64,000 nucleotides of DNA from Microplitis mediator (Eukaryota > Arthropoda > Insecta > Hymenoptera > Braconidae), in NCBI RefSeq assembly GCF_029852145.1, contig NC_079976.1:17753117-17817116 (forward strand), written 5' to 3'. The position numbers were made by a program, and so were the translations under genes. Each line of letters opens with the position of its first letter. The first letter of the stretch is position 1. A model generated the notes under the pieces. That model ran no database searches, had not been told where the DNA came from, and saw nothing but the letters and a program-made list of their open reading frames with translations. Positions 31,247 through 42,707 of the stretch are shown in pieces.

Positions 31247-34200
31247 TTAATAAACTCTGTACCCAAACGGTAATGTAGAATATTTATTTCTAAAACGTCT
31301 TTTTTTATATTGCGGAAATGTTGTTTTCGTTTCCTTTTTCGTTACAATGGCATGAAAACATGTTCTGCGTATAGCATCAAATTTTATTATAACAGGCTCT
31401 GTTTTTTCACCAGTTACAAGGGCACTAACTGCATTATAATTAATTTTAAGACTATTAGAAAAATTTAAAGTTATACCTTTTACTTTACATACCTCTGCGA
31501 TTGTATTATCAGGTTTACGTATTGTATAAGCATAAAATTTTGGGCCGCCTGTTACAAAAGATGTAATATAACTTCCTAGACCGTAACTTTCTAATTCATC
31601 AGTTAATTCTCCTAAAAATTTACCTGTAGGTGGTTCATATTTTCCTTCTACAGATACGTGAATACAGGAATCGGTATCGCAATATAGGGATCTAGTACCT
31701 AAGTTTTCTAAGTAATTGTATAATTTAAGACGTGCCTGGGCCGTTGTGTATGCTGCGATAACAACATTTGTTGTGCGGGAAGGTTTTATAGCATCCTTAC
31801 TATCAACAAAATTTGTATATAATGTATTATCGTTAACTGGTAAAAAACCACATATTTCAATTTGGCTATCAGTCAACATTTCCATTAAACGCGCTCGTGT
31901 TGTAACAATTTCCGTTTGCGTTAAATTTTCACGCTGACCAAATTTTCTCCAAAGAGAATTTAAACTAAGTTTGGCTACAGCTCGTAACCCTGCGTTAAAT
32001 TCAATTTTTCCTTTATCTAATTTTATACCTTCAGCACGCTCATAATCTTCAATATATTTATCTTTTTCCTCGTCAGTTTTGCAATCTTTTGGGTAACCGC
32101 TTGCTTCAGTTTTAATTTTTGAAAAAGTATTGATATCTTCCGTAAATATCCCTTGAGACCCTGTTTTAGGGTCATACTGCGCTATTTTATACTGCCAAAT
32201 TTCAAATACTCTTATGATAATGTAACCTTTTTCAATGGCTTTCTTAACCTCATCTACCACCCATGTACCTGTTAAAGCGCGGTCTGTAGGTGTCTGGTGG
32301 CAGTCTGCCTGTCTTAATTCTTGTGCGCAAGAACGACACAGAGTAAAGTGTAATCTATCATGAACTCTACACGGTAATACCGGATGGTAAAGCTTTGGTG
32401 GTGGAAGAACAGTACATTTTACCAGCCCTTCCACAAGTGTTAAATTATTATCTTCACCTATCAAAGACAGGCATTCATCGCCTATAAAAATTTCGGGATG
32501 ACCTATCGGGAATTTACCAGTTTTACAAATATAAGGATACAGTGAACATACATCTACATATTTGATTTTTTCATGGTTTTTTATATCGTATAACGTAACA
32601 AAGCTTTCTGTACGACCGCCAAAAAAAGCATCTCTAGGGTTTAACGGTTCGGTACAAAGTAAGGGGTGATCGTGTAATTCAGCTACAACCTCAGGATTTC
32701 TAGATAAAAATAAATTGAAATCACATTCCCACTCTTCAGTAAGACTATACCCTAATCTGCGGATTTTTTCTGACGTGGCTATAGTACAGTCATACCTCAC
32801 ATCCATACTATCACCGATATTGAGTATTCTATCACGGTTTACTCTGTAACATTTAGGGCAACCATGCCAGTAACAACCGTGAAATTGTAGTCCATGTTCT
32901 TCACCGGTTCTATTGTTTTTAAAATAACCGTCAACGAGTATTCCTGAAGGCAAACGATATTCTTTACCACGTGCAGCATGTGTAATTCTAAAACCATGTA
33001 CTCGTTCTTTGAAAATAAGCCATTGAATTGCTTTGCGTGATTGATTTGATGACCAGCGATAAGTACCACTAGCCGGCAAAATGCCTATCGTGTCAGGCTT
33101 AAGAAAATTGCGCCTGTAAATTTTTGAACAAGCTGATGCTATAGTGGTACATTCCGAAAAGGGGCATACTTTACCACATTTTATAAACATTTCACGAAAT
33201 AACATACAGGCTCTTCTTAAAACAGTTACATCATTTTGACAATAAAATTTAATTTCATTTTGAAAATTAAAAATATAACCTTCTTGTACTTTTTTATTAT
33301 ACCATTCCATAAATTGCTCACGTTCTTTAGCGAACATAGTATCGGGTGAATAATATTTGACATTAGGTATAAAACCTATATAATTTTTATTAGAGGGCGT
33401 GTTGAATAAGTACGGAAAATAACCTTTTGATGCTTCATCAGCAAATCCAAATGCTTTTGGAAGCTCTCTCAAAGGCATATGCAAATAATTAAGACTATCT
33501 AAAAATACCATTTTACCTACGCGCATTACAATTATTTTTGTACCGTTTAATATTAGATCAGGTAATCGTGTTTTCTTTTGCTCAATCATACATTTTAAAA
33601 CGAATTGTGCATCGAAACTACTAGCGTTGTGAGCAATGCATATTATTTTTGAGAATTTAGAATTATTTTTTAAAGCCAAATCAATAAATTTTTTGACAGG
33701 TTTTTCTTCAAAAATATATTCGCGTTGGCCGCATTCAGCGCAATTTTCAGAGACGCTCTTACTAGCCCAGCAATAGAGACATGTTTTTTGAACAACGCAT
33801 AAATTAGGTACGTGTATTTTTGTAGACTTATCACCTTTTAAATGTTTATTTTGACGTGTTTCGAAATCATAAAACAAAAATAAAACTTTTGGAAGCTCTT
33901 TTTGTTTAAGAGGGGCCATAAAACAATAATGATTAAGTGGTCTCTCGCAGCAATAAATCTGACAGTGATTTAAGTTACACTTATGTTCTAGATTATGATA
34001 TATGTATCTACAACATGCCGTACATAATTTCAAAGCATCACACACTGTAAGAGCCTTATTTTTTCCACGTAAATTACCTGAAGCTAATTTTAAATGATTC
34101 CTATAACATTCATTATTCGAAAACCAGCGATTACATAAAATACACGTTTTTTTAGCTACATACTTACATACAGGTGAGGTATTACAACGCTGACATTTTT

Positions 34201-35027
34201 TAGAACATCTATGTTCACGACTAGACTCGTAACCTTTGTTACATTGATCGCAAAATGAACGACTACCTAAAGCACCCGCTAAATTTGTTATAGGTTGACA
34301 ATGGTTAGTATCTTGATAATTTAATAAATGTATTAAATGAGAAACCGACCCAAACGTTTCTTGAACCATACAACGCCCGTCAAAAAGTGGTTGAGCTCCT
34401 TTTCCAAATGTTAAAAATTCATACACAACTACAGCTATACCTTTACGCGTAAAATAACGTTGAAAAGCTAGTATTTCATTAACACCGCATCCGTGTCTAG
34501 GAATCACAACACCGCTAGCTTGTAATAATTTAAGAGCTTCTTTTTGTTGTGTATCTCTTCTGTTATCTATTATATTTTTCCACTTACGCTGTAAAGAACC
34601 CGAACGAATCTCACCTCTTTCAATGTACATCGTTGCAATAACTAACGAACGCGGCAAACATAAATTATCCTTGTTATTAATAGTTATTATTGATCGTTTA
34701 AAAATTGTTTCATGATTCGAAACTACTTTCCCGCAACCCTCAATACCTGAGACAACAGCTGATGTGATAATAAGTCTATCGTCAGTAGTCAGACCGCCGG
34801 CACTTTGAGCTACGTTGCTTAATAAACGCCATAAATCATTCACTGTAATACTGTTTGCTCTTGTAAACTTAGCCCAAATAGCCCCAGCTGTGAGTCTTTC
34901 GTAATTAATAGTTAAACCTACGTGATCGTAAGGCTTGCACGGCGCTGTTATTAGCAGGGTGCGGAGTATAGGGTGGGGACAACCAAATCTATTGTAGCAC
35001 CTGCAGTGGAGGAAATACGCGTTAAAT
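31247..35027 (-). CDS. Polinton B protein-primed DNA polymerase B
   Basis: The open frame is at least 1198 codons (34843-31247) and stays open upstream to about 35027 (SITVNDLWRLL is preceded by CKPYDHVGLTINYERLTAG), so the usual 5' end lies further up, probably in another exon (acceptor-like CTGCAG near 35010). NNKDNLCLPRSLVIATMY resembles the OTU-like Cys region described at the front of such polymerases. Several CxxC/CxxH clusters follow. Exonuclease motif FYDFETRQN lies near residue 320 of the 1198. Palm motif A is VCSLYPYICKTG (near 765), with NSLWRKFGQ and motif C LYCDTDSCIHV (near 1055). All catalytic acids are present. It ends with a basic tail. No stop or shift is seen in the main frame. 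Confidence 0.92.
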
Positions 35028-35051
35028 CACACTTGTCTTGTGAATAGTTAA

Positions 35052-35195
35052 ATGAAAGCAGTGTTAAAAATTAGAACAAAAAGTTGTTGTGTAGTTAATT
35101 GCAAAACTACTGACAGAAATAGTAATTGCAAGTTTTATACATTTCCATCTACGATGTTCATCTTTGGCAAAAAATTATTACGGGGAATTTGTTAA
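35052..35195 (+). pseudogene. THAP zinc-finger N-terminal relic
   Basis: The short frame contains SCCVVNCKTTDRNSNCKFYT followed by FPS, which matches the beginning of a THAP-type C2CH DNA-binding domain (CxxxC, then the aromatic-Phe-Pro motif). After FPS a shift to another frame gives a possible W.KII. The domain's second half and the AVPTIF end are not seen. THAP domains occur in P-element transposases and host regulators. This is a truncated relic on the strand opposite to the Polinton genes. Confidence 0.4.
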
Positions 35196-35585
35196 ACTAC
35201 AAATTTTTAACACAAAGTATTTTTAATTATTCAGTTTTTAAATTCTAAATTACGAATAATTGAAATCATTTTAATTTCTTTACTTAATGCAAATTAATAA
35301 TTTTAACTTTGAAAAAATTATAAATATAATTATTTTAACTCATTTGTTATTATGACTATTATTGTTGTTATTATTTTTATTACAAGCTAACCTTATGTCG
35401 TACAAGATGATATTTATTTTGTATTTATTAAAATTTTTTATACTTATTTTTTTCAGTACAATCTACTCTATATTTTTCCACCTTTCAAATGTGGTATCAC
35501 ACATATATTTTGCAATCTTTAAAAATTTTAATTATTTGTTTATAAAAACTTTCCGTATTCTCTCTGTGCTTTTTGAGAATGATTT
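35196..35585. other. AT-rich non-coding stretch
   Basis: No convincing gene is seen on either strand. A plus-strand open frame (35362-35649) is Phe/Ile/Tyr-rich, as expected from AT-rich DNA. Confidence 0.6.
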
Positions 35586-35589
35586 AATG

Positions 35590-35945
35590 CGGTCGACAGA
35601 TGTCGTTTACGTCGCGCACCCTGCCAATATACGTGAGAATATCGTTTAAAGCACCTTCAACCCATTGCATATGATTAGATTCTGCAGTAGGCGGAAGGAT
35701 TCTGATTGTAGTCTCTTTACCTGTGGCTTAAAACTGTCCATATTCTTTGACTATTTGCCGCTTGACTACAAATCTTTGACCTGGGGGTTGTACGTTAATG
35801 TAACCATCTGCGTTTTCATCATTTTCACTATTGTTATTATAATTATTATTTTTATCATCACCGACAAACTGTGTTGATGTTGACGGCAAAAAAGCGTGTT
35901 CCTTTTTTGCTTTTGATCTTGTTTTATGCCTCCTGATTGTACACC
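35590..35945 (-). pseudogene. Probable upstream exon of polymerase B, with stop
   Basis: After an acceptor-like TATTTTCAG (about 35953-35945) the minus strand reads KTRSKAKKEHAFLPSTSTQF, an Asn/Asp-rich linker, INVQPPGQRFVVKRQIVKEY. It then meets a TAA (about 35730), followed in the same frame by KETTIRILPPTAESNHMQWV and EGALNDILTYIG. The PP..ESN..QW.EGA..DI pattern is what I expect at the N-terminus of F54H12.2-type Polinton polymerases, just before the PYDHVGLTI region found near 34920. Whether it is spliced to 35010 and whether the stop is real cannot be settled here. Confidence 0.4.
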
Positions 35946-36041
35946 TGAAAATATAATTTTTAAATATTTAAAACTTACAGGTTACAAAATTTATTTTACT
36001 TTTCAATTGGTAGCAAAGTATCCCAAATTCTATTATAATTA

Positions 36042-37020
36042 TTAAGCCGCTGACGCTGTATAAAAGGTACGCTGTTTAGCGTTGTGTAAAATACCTAAAA
36101 GTTTACGTTGTATAAAACGTCTTGACTCATCACCGTCATCGTCATCATCAGAAATGTATGTGAATTGCGGATTATCTTCTTCTTCTTCTTCTTCTTCTTC
36201 TGCTTCTTCTTTTTCTTCATCTTCGGCAGTAATACAGTTATCATAATATTGTTGAGATCTTCCAATCATCAGTGATTCTTCCTCTTCAGAATCAAATTTA
36301 CCAGGATCGTCCGAATCTTCATTATCTATTGGAAACGAGACGTACGAATCGTCAGAGCTAGTAGACAAATTACGCTCACGCTGAACCCCTGTAAAATGAT
36401 CTATTCTTATCGTTTCGCAACCTGGGTGATAACCAATCCACGGTGCAGCCGTTTGCGTAACATCCTATGCGATAAAAATATAAAGCAAATTCGAATATTC
36501 AAACAAATTAAAATACTTAACCAAATTAATATATTTCACAAAAATTAAAAACTCACGTCATCGGTTTCAATATTGCTATTATAGCTATTGTCTAAGTGCA
36601 ATAACTCGTCACGACTGTATCGTTCTAAAATAGAATTTTTACATGTTTGGTAAATTAAGAAATTAAGAAATTAAATTTATCATAAGAGGTGTGTGTACAC
36701 TTACCGTAGTCCGTCAACAAATCTTGTAAACAATTAGCGTCCGCTTTTTGAGTTTGAAGAATTGTTGACACAACTGTACGTAAAACGACTGTATTGGTAG
36801 TTAGCAGCCCTCTTTTGTACGCTCTTGCTAATAAACGACATGATGAAAACATCACAAGACGTCGTAATAATCTTATTAAACATTCCCGCGACAATTGCCA
36901 CCATTTTTCAAGTCTTGTTTCTGTATAGGCTGCCCACGCGCGTAGTGATCTGTCCTTTACATAACGCACCAATTCTAAAAGGGCCGTAATGAAAGGTTTC
37001 TGATAGCGTAAATTATCAGG
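36042..37020 (-). CDS. Three-exon Polinton B gene, acidic protein
   Basis: Exon 1 is about 37020-36705 (ATG in NMNPDNLRYQKPFITALLEL; an earlier ATG-like start at 37050 is possible) and ends ..LLTDY plus one base at donor GTAAGTGT. Exon 2 (about 36628-36557) follows acceptor CTATTTTAG and encodes RYSRDELLHLDNSYNSNIET with DD, ending at donor GTGAGTTT. Exon 3 follows acceptor CGCATAG (about 36466) and runs to TAA at 36042. It encodes APWIGYHPGCETIRIDHFTG, a long Glu/Asp run, and RRFIQRKLLGILHNAKQRTF. Phases match at both junctions. The first exon is helical and basic, the last strongly acidic. No family recognised. Confidence 0.65.
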
Positions 37021-37050
37021 ATTCATATTGCTATGTAAGTTGTGCAACAC

Positions 37051-37605
37051 TAGGTATCTCGTAATAAACTAAATAATTATTGAATACCCTACAGCTGCAA
37101 ATAGAATTATACTAAAGAGTAGGATACGTTGTGCTGATGATGCTGTTTTACGCCTCACGTGTTGTTATGACTACCTTTTTATGTAAAGCTGTATTATTTC
37201 AATTTTTCCATTATTACGCATATGTAATTTTCAAGGCCTTGTAAAATTATTGTTAAAAAGAAATTTTGAGTGTGGGTATTTTGACACGAACTCTTCTAAT
37301 GTATTCACAAACGTAATAGAAAATGCATACCCTCATAGAAAATTTTAGATAATCCGGCGAAAGTTATTCAAAACTACCAATGTATATTTTTATTTATTAA
37401 TTAATTTATTTTATTTATCAGCCTCCATACATATATCCCATGAAGTTACGTATGTTATTAAACTAATATAGAAGCGTAAATTAAAAATGCATAGTTTGCA
37501 TTTACATGTGGTGGGGTAATAAATGTGCTAAAAGTTGAAACTTTTATAATCTACAACAGTTCTCTCCTGAAGCTTGTGACTAAAACATATCACGCTGCTT
37601 TTACA
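37051..37605. promoter_or_regulatory. Divergent intergenic region in Polinton B
   Basis: It separates the minus-strand gene ending its 5' side near 37050 from the plus-strand gene at 37606, so both promoters must lie here. It is AT-rich with no gene of its own. I see no array like that at 20.2 kb. Confidence 0.4.
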
Positions 37606-38421
37606 ATGTCTTTATCTAAAAAACGACCTTTTAACGAAATGGCTGAGCCAAGCACCTCGCAACAAGACAGCCGTGCACTTCAGTCTTGGGGGAAATTTGA
37701 TTTTTTATTGACCAGTTCATATAAATTAAACGAGTCTCGTACCAAATCTATAATTGTAGGACTCAAATTGGATACTCAAACGTATAAATTTGTGCCGTGT
37801 ATTGCTATTGTTGATGAAAAATCATGTGGTATAGTGTGTTCGTCAGAAAAGTGGCAACAATTTACGGCTTTGTTAAAAAAACTAGCTAAAAATTTAAATT
37901 TGCCTGACGCTCAATATAGAAAGCTGCCTAACGACGCATCATCACTCGAGGGGTACATTTTTCAATATTCGACATTGGGGTCAACCTATGGAAAAGCAAA
38001 TTTATTTACCATCATGGATGTCACCAATCAACAGGCTGATGCAATGCCCAAATATGTGAGAAAAGTGACAATGCGGCAAAACACAGTGCAGAATATTTAC
38101 GAGTTTGAAGATCTAATAAATAATCGTTTGAAGCATCTTCAAAAATTATGTGAGCCCTGTAATAAATGTTTGAACCAGTTAATAATACCTGTTAAAGATA
38201 TAATGCCTCGTATACGTCAAACTTTTGGAGATATCGAGCTATTTGAGGAAATCTTTGGTAAATTTGTGATTGGTAATTTGAAAAATGCCTCTGTAAACGA
38301 AAAAATAAAGAGTAGTTTGGAAGCTACACACGGCTGGTTTACCGCTGATTATATGGAGTTAGTTGTGCTCGAATTAATATTATTTTTCACTAAGGACATT
38401 ATTACCAAAGTTGCGGATTAA
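37606..38421 (+). CDS. Polinton B protein of unknown function, plus strand
   Basis: 271 residues from ATG 37606 (MSLSKKRPFNEMAEPSTSQQ); the frame is open further up only with non-ATG codons. WGKFDFLLTSSYKLNESRTK, FVPCIAIVDEKSCGIVCSSE followed by KWQQFTALLKKLAKNL, QNIYEFEDLINNRLKHLQKL, EPCNKCLNQLI (CxxC), and a helical C-terminus. The strand-rich front ending in GI.(C/S)SEKW..F..LL..L loosely recalls the PC4-type single-strand DNA-binding fold. That is a structural guess, not a match I can prove. It is the only plus-strand gene of element B. Intact. Confidence 0.6.
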   Translation: MSLSKKRPFNEMAEPSTSQQDSRALQSWGKFDFLLTSSYKLNESRTKSIIVGLKLDTQTYKFVPCIAIVDEKSCGIVCSSEKWQQFTALLKKLAKNLNLPDAQYRKLPNDASSLEGYIFQYSTLGSTYGKANLFTIMDVTNQQADAMPKYVRKVTMRQNTVQNIYEFEDLINNRLKHLQKLCEPCNKCLNQLIIPVKDIMPRIRQTFGDIELFEEIFGKFVIGNLKNASVNEKIKSSLEATHGWFTADYMELVVLELILFFTKDIITKVAD

Positions 38422-38559
38422 AATTTTACTAGAAAAATCTAAAATTATGTATACAAACGGTCATAACATTGGTTATATATAATATTTGTGTTATTAAAAC
38501 ATATTTGTAAAATTTTATTATTATAAGTTTAAATAAACAGATCTTAACCTTATATAAAT

Positions 38560-39055
38560 ATATTATTTTAGTATATTTAATGATTTTATATTGTTTTAAG
38601 AAATAAGATATTTAAAATATGTCTAAAACGTCCCAAATGAAAATTTATAGTATTTAAGTAATGCAGGTAAGTAACTTTAAATTAATAATTAAAATAATGA
38701 TTTTATATTATTTTGGACAATAAGTTATTTCAATTGAAAATTTTTAGTATTTGAATAATATACATATATATATTTTATAAAGCACGGTACGTTATTTTGA
38801 ATTATAATTCTAAATATAATACTTAAAATTGGTTTCATGCTGTAGCTATATATACATATATAATTATTTTAGAATATTGAATGATTTTATATTGTTTTAG
38901 GAAATAAGTTATTTAAAATATGTCTAAAACGCTTTCAAATGAAAATTTATAGTAGTTAAGTAATGCAGGTAAGTAACTTTAAATTAATAATTCAAATAAT
39001 GATTTTATATTATTTTAGAAAATAAGTTATTCCAAATGAAAATTTTTAGTTTTTA

Positions 39056-39059
<4 letters not shown>
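38560..39059. repeat. 301-bp direct repeat, two copies
   Basis: TGATTTTATATTGTTTTA starts at 38581 and again at 38882. The following roughly 180 bp (AATATGTCTAAAACG, TAATGCAGGTAAGTAAC, ATTTTATATTATTTT) match in both with few differences. The second copy runs into (TA)n at 39060. AT-rich, no coding content. This may be the right flank of element B. Confidence 0.7.
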
Positions 39060-39148
<89 letters not shown>

Positions 39149-39149
<1 letters not shown>

Positions 39150-41009
39150 TAATGGAAAAAATTAAAGGATCAAAAAAAAATTCTAAATTTTTAGGCGATT
39201 TTGAACAGGCTCTAACTTTGAGAGAAATGGTCGTACAAGAAAAGAAAAAAAAGGAAATTGTAGCTCCAAGTATCTACTTTTTGGATTAGAACTTTAAAAT
39301 TTTTTAGCGTCAGCAGTATTTGAGTAATCTTAGAAAAACCAACGACAAAAAAATTTCCAAATTTTTTAAATTTTTTTTTTTTTGGTCTCCGGGCGTGGAA
39401 AAAATTATTTTCGCTTAACCACTATGAGGATCGGATACCTTCATTATTCAGCTTTAATTTCTTTTTTTATGGACCTTGATACGTCCACTTCTCGCCGAGA
39501 TATCGGTCTTCAAATGGAAAAGGATCCTTTTGTCTTTGATTATCGATATCTCAGAAACCAATGATCGCACAGAAAGCTAATGGTGGGTTTTAGAAACTTG
39601 AATCAATTCCCTTCAATGATTAGCCATTGCTTATTCGAAAAAAAAAAATTTTTCCTATCGTCACATGAATTTAAAAATGCAACAAAAAAAGGGCTTTTTG
39701 TGGTTTTTTGGAAAATCAAGCGCTGAAACGAAAATATTGTGGAAATCGATAATGTTGACTGTGCATTTTACAGTTCAATATGTCCAAAAAAACCCTGCAG
39801 AAAGCCAGATCAATCCAACCAGCCGTTTTTTTGTTTCACGCGATCAAATTTTTAAAAAAATTAAAGGATCACGTTTTTTGCTCTGAAAAGCTCATAATCT
39901 TTAACAAGATGAAAACAAACATTTCTTCGGAGCGTTGTCCATAATTTTATTGTAGACAGTGCTTCAATTTCCAAAAAAGAAAAAACTTTTTTTTCGAAAC
40001 AAAATTTTCAAAAAAAAAAATTTTTTCAAAAAAATTTTTTTTTTGAATAACTGTAGGTAATTTTCAAAACCAACACCCAATAATTTTTAACACGTTTACG
40101 TTGCTGCATCCCGTGATTTTACTGATCTCTCAGTCATTAGTTAAAAAAAAAATTTTTTTTTTTTGAAAATTTTGTTTCGAAAAAAAAAGTTTTTCTCTTT
40201 TGGAAATTGAAGCACTGTCTGCAATAAAATTGTGGACAAATGTTTGTTTTAATCTTGTTAAAGATTATGAGCTTTTCAGAGCAAAAAACGTGATCCTTTA
40301 ATTTTTTCAAAAATTTGATCGCGTGAAAAAAAAAACGGCCAGTTGGATTAATCTGGCTTTCTGCAGGGTTTTTGTGGACATATTGAACTGTAAAATGCAC
40401 AGTCAACATTATCGATTTCCACAATATTTTCGTTTCAGCGCTTGATTTTCCAAAAAACCACAAAAAGCCCTTTTTTTGTTGCATTTTTAAATTCATGTGA
40501 CCATAGGAAAAAATTTTTTTTTCATATAAGCAATGGCTAATCATTGAAGGGAAATTATTCAAGTTTCTAAAACCCACCATTAACTTTCTGTGCAATCATT
40601 GGTTTCTGAGATATCGATAATCAAAGACAAAAGGATCCTTTTCCATTTGAAGACCGATATCTCGGCGAGAAGTGGACGTATCAAGGTCCATAAAAAAAGA
40701 AATTAAAGCTGAATAATGAAGGTATCCGATCCTCATAGTGGTTAAACAAAAATAATTTTTTCCACGCCCGGAGACCTAAAAAAAAAAATTTTTTAAATTT
40801 GAAAATTTTTTTGTCGTTGGTTTTTCTAAGATTATTCAAATACTGCTGACGCTAGAAAATTTTGAAGTTCTAATCAAAAAAGTAGATACTTGGAGCTACA
40901 ATTTCCTTTTTTTTCTTTTCTTGTACGACCATTTCTCTCAAAGTTAGAGCCTGTTTAAAATCGCCTAAAAATTTAGAATTTTTTTTTGATCCTTTAATTT
41001 TTTCCATTA

Positions 41010-41010
<1 letters not shown>
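39149..41010. mobile_element. Giant foldback element inside (TA)n
   Basis: CTAATGGAAAAAATTAAAGG at 39149 is mirrored by CCTTTAATTTTTTCCATTAG ending at 41010. The two arms (39149 to about 40031, and about 40140 to 41010) are inverted copies for nearly 900 bp with only scattered substitutions and small indels in A/T runs. A unique spacer of about 100 bp (about 40044-40142) separates them. Long (TA)n tracts flank both sides (39060-39148 and 41011-41068), suggesting a TA target. Both arms carry the same frame (MNLKMQQKKGFLWFFGKSSA), which is not a recognised protein. RNA read through it would form a near-perfect duplex. Confidence 0.85.
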
Positions 41011-41068
<58 letters not shown>

Positions 41069-41073
<5 letters not shown>

Positions 41074-41310
41074 ACGATGTGGGATCGTACGCCGCCGTTT
41101 GAACTCGGGTAGTGATTGTCACGTGCCTTAATATGGCGTTGCCGCCCATATAAGCACGTGCAACCAATACCCGATGCTTTTTTTCTGCTCGCAGTTAATA
41201 GTGCAGTAGCTTTTTGTCTTACGTGCTTTGCTGCCACCGCGTTATAGTCAGAGTTAATTGACGTTATAGTTGGTTACAGTTAGTTAACCAGGCCAATTAA
41301 CCCGTGTACC
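41069..41310 (+). mobile_element. Truncated LTR related to the gypsy LTR
   Basis: It begins TGTTACGATGTGGGATCGTA and CGCCGCCGTTTG, very close to the first 35 bp of the gypsy LTR at 45893. A CATATAAGC TATA-like word and GCTTTTTTTCTGCTCGCAGT follow in similar positions. No matching 3' end is found before unrelated sequence near 41310, so it is a 5' fragment of a related family. It starts directly at the end of a (TA)n tract. Confidence 0.6.
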
Positions 41311-41314
41311 CGTG

Positions 41315-42156
41315 TAAAAAAATTTCGTTCACAAACGGTTGGCAAAACGTTCACTTGAGCGAAGTTCGAAATTTGAGCCAGATCCTAACTTAAAGTGAAC
41401 GATTTCTGAACGCACTAAAAATTCAAAGTAAAAAATTCGGCCTCAAAGAATACGTTGAGAACATGAATTTTCACAAGTTTTAACGATTGTTGAACATGTT
41501 TTGAGTATATACTTATAAATGTATGTACAACAAAAACAGCGGAAGTTAAATGAATTATTTTCGACCTGTTTTCTAATGTTTTTTCAACCGTTTACAAAGA
41601 GTACATTTTTCACTCAATCATTTCGATTTGTAATATAGAATTATTTCACAAATTATGAGCAAACTATTTGTGACTGATTTGCGAACTATTGTCGAGTATT
41701 TTATTTTAGAGTTATAAGAAACGTTAATTTTTACTTACCAACAAGTTATGATAACCACCATATAAATACGCTTGATGAAATAAGTATGACCTATTTGAAA
41801 ATACCGACTGAGAGTGTTTTCGAAAAGTTCATGGTTTATTGACTCACTAAAAGGTAATGTTTGCAATTTGCGAACCTTTTACGGATTATTTGAGAACTAT
41901 TTTCGAACGCTTTATCAGTCGCTATAAAGAAGCTAACTTTTTGTTAAGTTACGGATTACTTTTGATTAAATTACGGAATAACTATGGTCACCTCAGGAGA
42001 ACGTTTTACGATTTGTTTACGAACCAGTGTAAAATATATTGTTAACATAAGGTTAAAAAAGTGTTGACTATTTGTAATTTAAAAACGTGACACCATAATA
42101 AACTTTTTGTTCACAATTCCCGAACTTCTATATATGAGACGGAAAAATAAAATTAA
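41315..42156. repeat. Diverged repeat, partner of 43.4-44.0 kb
   Basis: TTACCAACAAG, CCATATAAATACG, TATGACCTATTTGAAAATAC, GACTCACTAAAAGGTAATGT and AAACGTGACACCATAATAA each have an aligned, diverged partner in the same order between about 43,480 and 43,920. The two direct copies flank the solo LTR at 42161-43214. No gene is seen. Confidence 0.6.
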
Positions 42157-42598
42157 CTTTTGTTACGTTCTGGCTTCAATTAAATTTAAATAAAAATTTT
42201 TAGAAATTTTTTTTTTGAAGTCTCGAATTATTTATTCGCCGCAGTGGGCGAATAAACGGTTCGATACTTCTTATAATCATAATTAATTAATAAATTAATA
42301 AATCGTTACTTTGTTGGCGATATTATTTTTATTCACCGCCAACAATGTAATGGAAATCTCTTGCGATAAGAGAGTCGCCGTGGCTCGCGGATAGTCTAAA
42401 TAGATGACGATGCATGAGACCCGGGCCACGACGATTCTCTCATAGGAAACCTGAGATGCAACGTTAACATTTTTGAAAATGTATAATACCAAGGAGTGAC
42501 AGAATCAAGTCAGTCGATTGAAAGTCAGTCGCTTACAAGGCAGTCGATCACAAGATCTAGTAGAGCCAAGAACTCTACACAAACCTCCTTATTTAAAC

Positions 42599-42707
42599 TT
42601 TGGGCGCCGCTACGGGCAGCCCAAAAATCACATACCTCGTATTGGGCGCCGCTACCGGCAGCCCAATACTCTCACCTGTTCCGGGCACCGATCCCGGCAG
42701 CCTGAAC
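42599..42707 (+). repeat. Three tandem hairpins with compensatory changes
   Basis: Copies at 42599-42625, 42641-42667 and 42678-42707 each fold with an outer stem and an inner GCCG.../CGGC-like stem. The outer stems are TTTGGGC/GCCCAAA, ATTGGGC/GCCCAAT and GTTC.GGGC/GCC.GAAC. The first base pair changes from T-A to A-T to G-C with both strands changing together. Spacing between copies 1 and 2 is 42 bp. Confidence 0.75.

Noticed and set aside
35362..35649. Hydrophobic plus-strand frame as a membrane protein
   Set aside because: Composition follows the local AT content, and the opposite strand shows better protein-like sequence over its right end.
22667..38560. Terminal inverted repeats of Polinton B
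   Set aside because: I compared the AT-rich flanks by eye and found no convincing inverted match, so no boundary is claimed.
39665..40595. Identical plus and minus frames MNLKMQQKKGFLWF
   Set aside because: They are the two arms of the foldback element; no known domain is present and the frames end in A/T runs.
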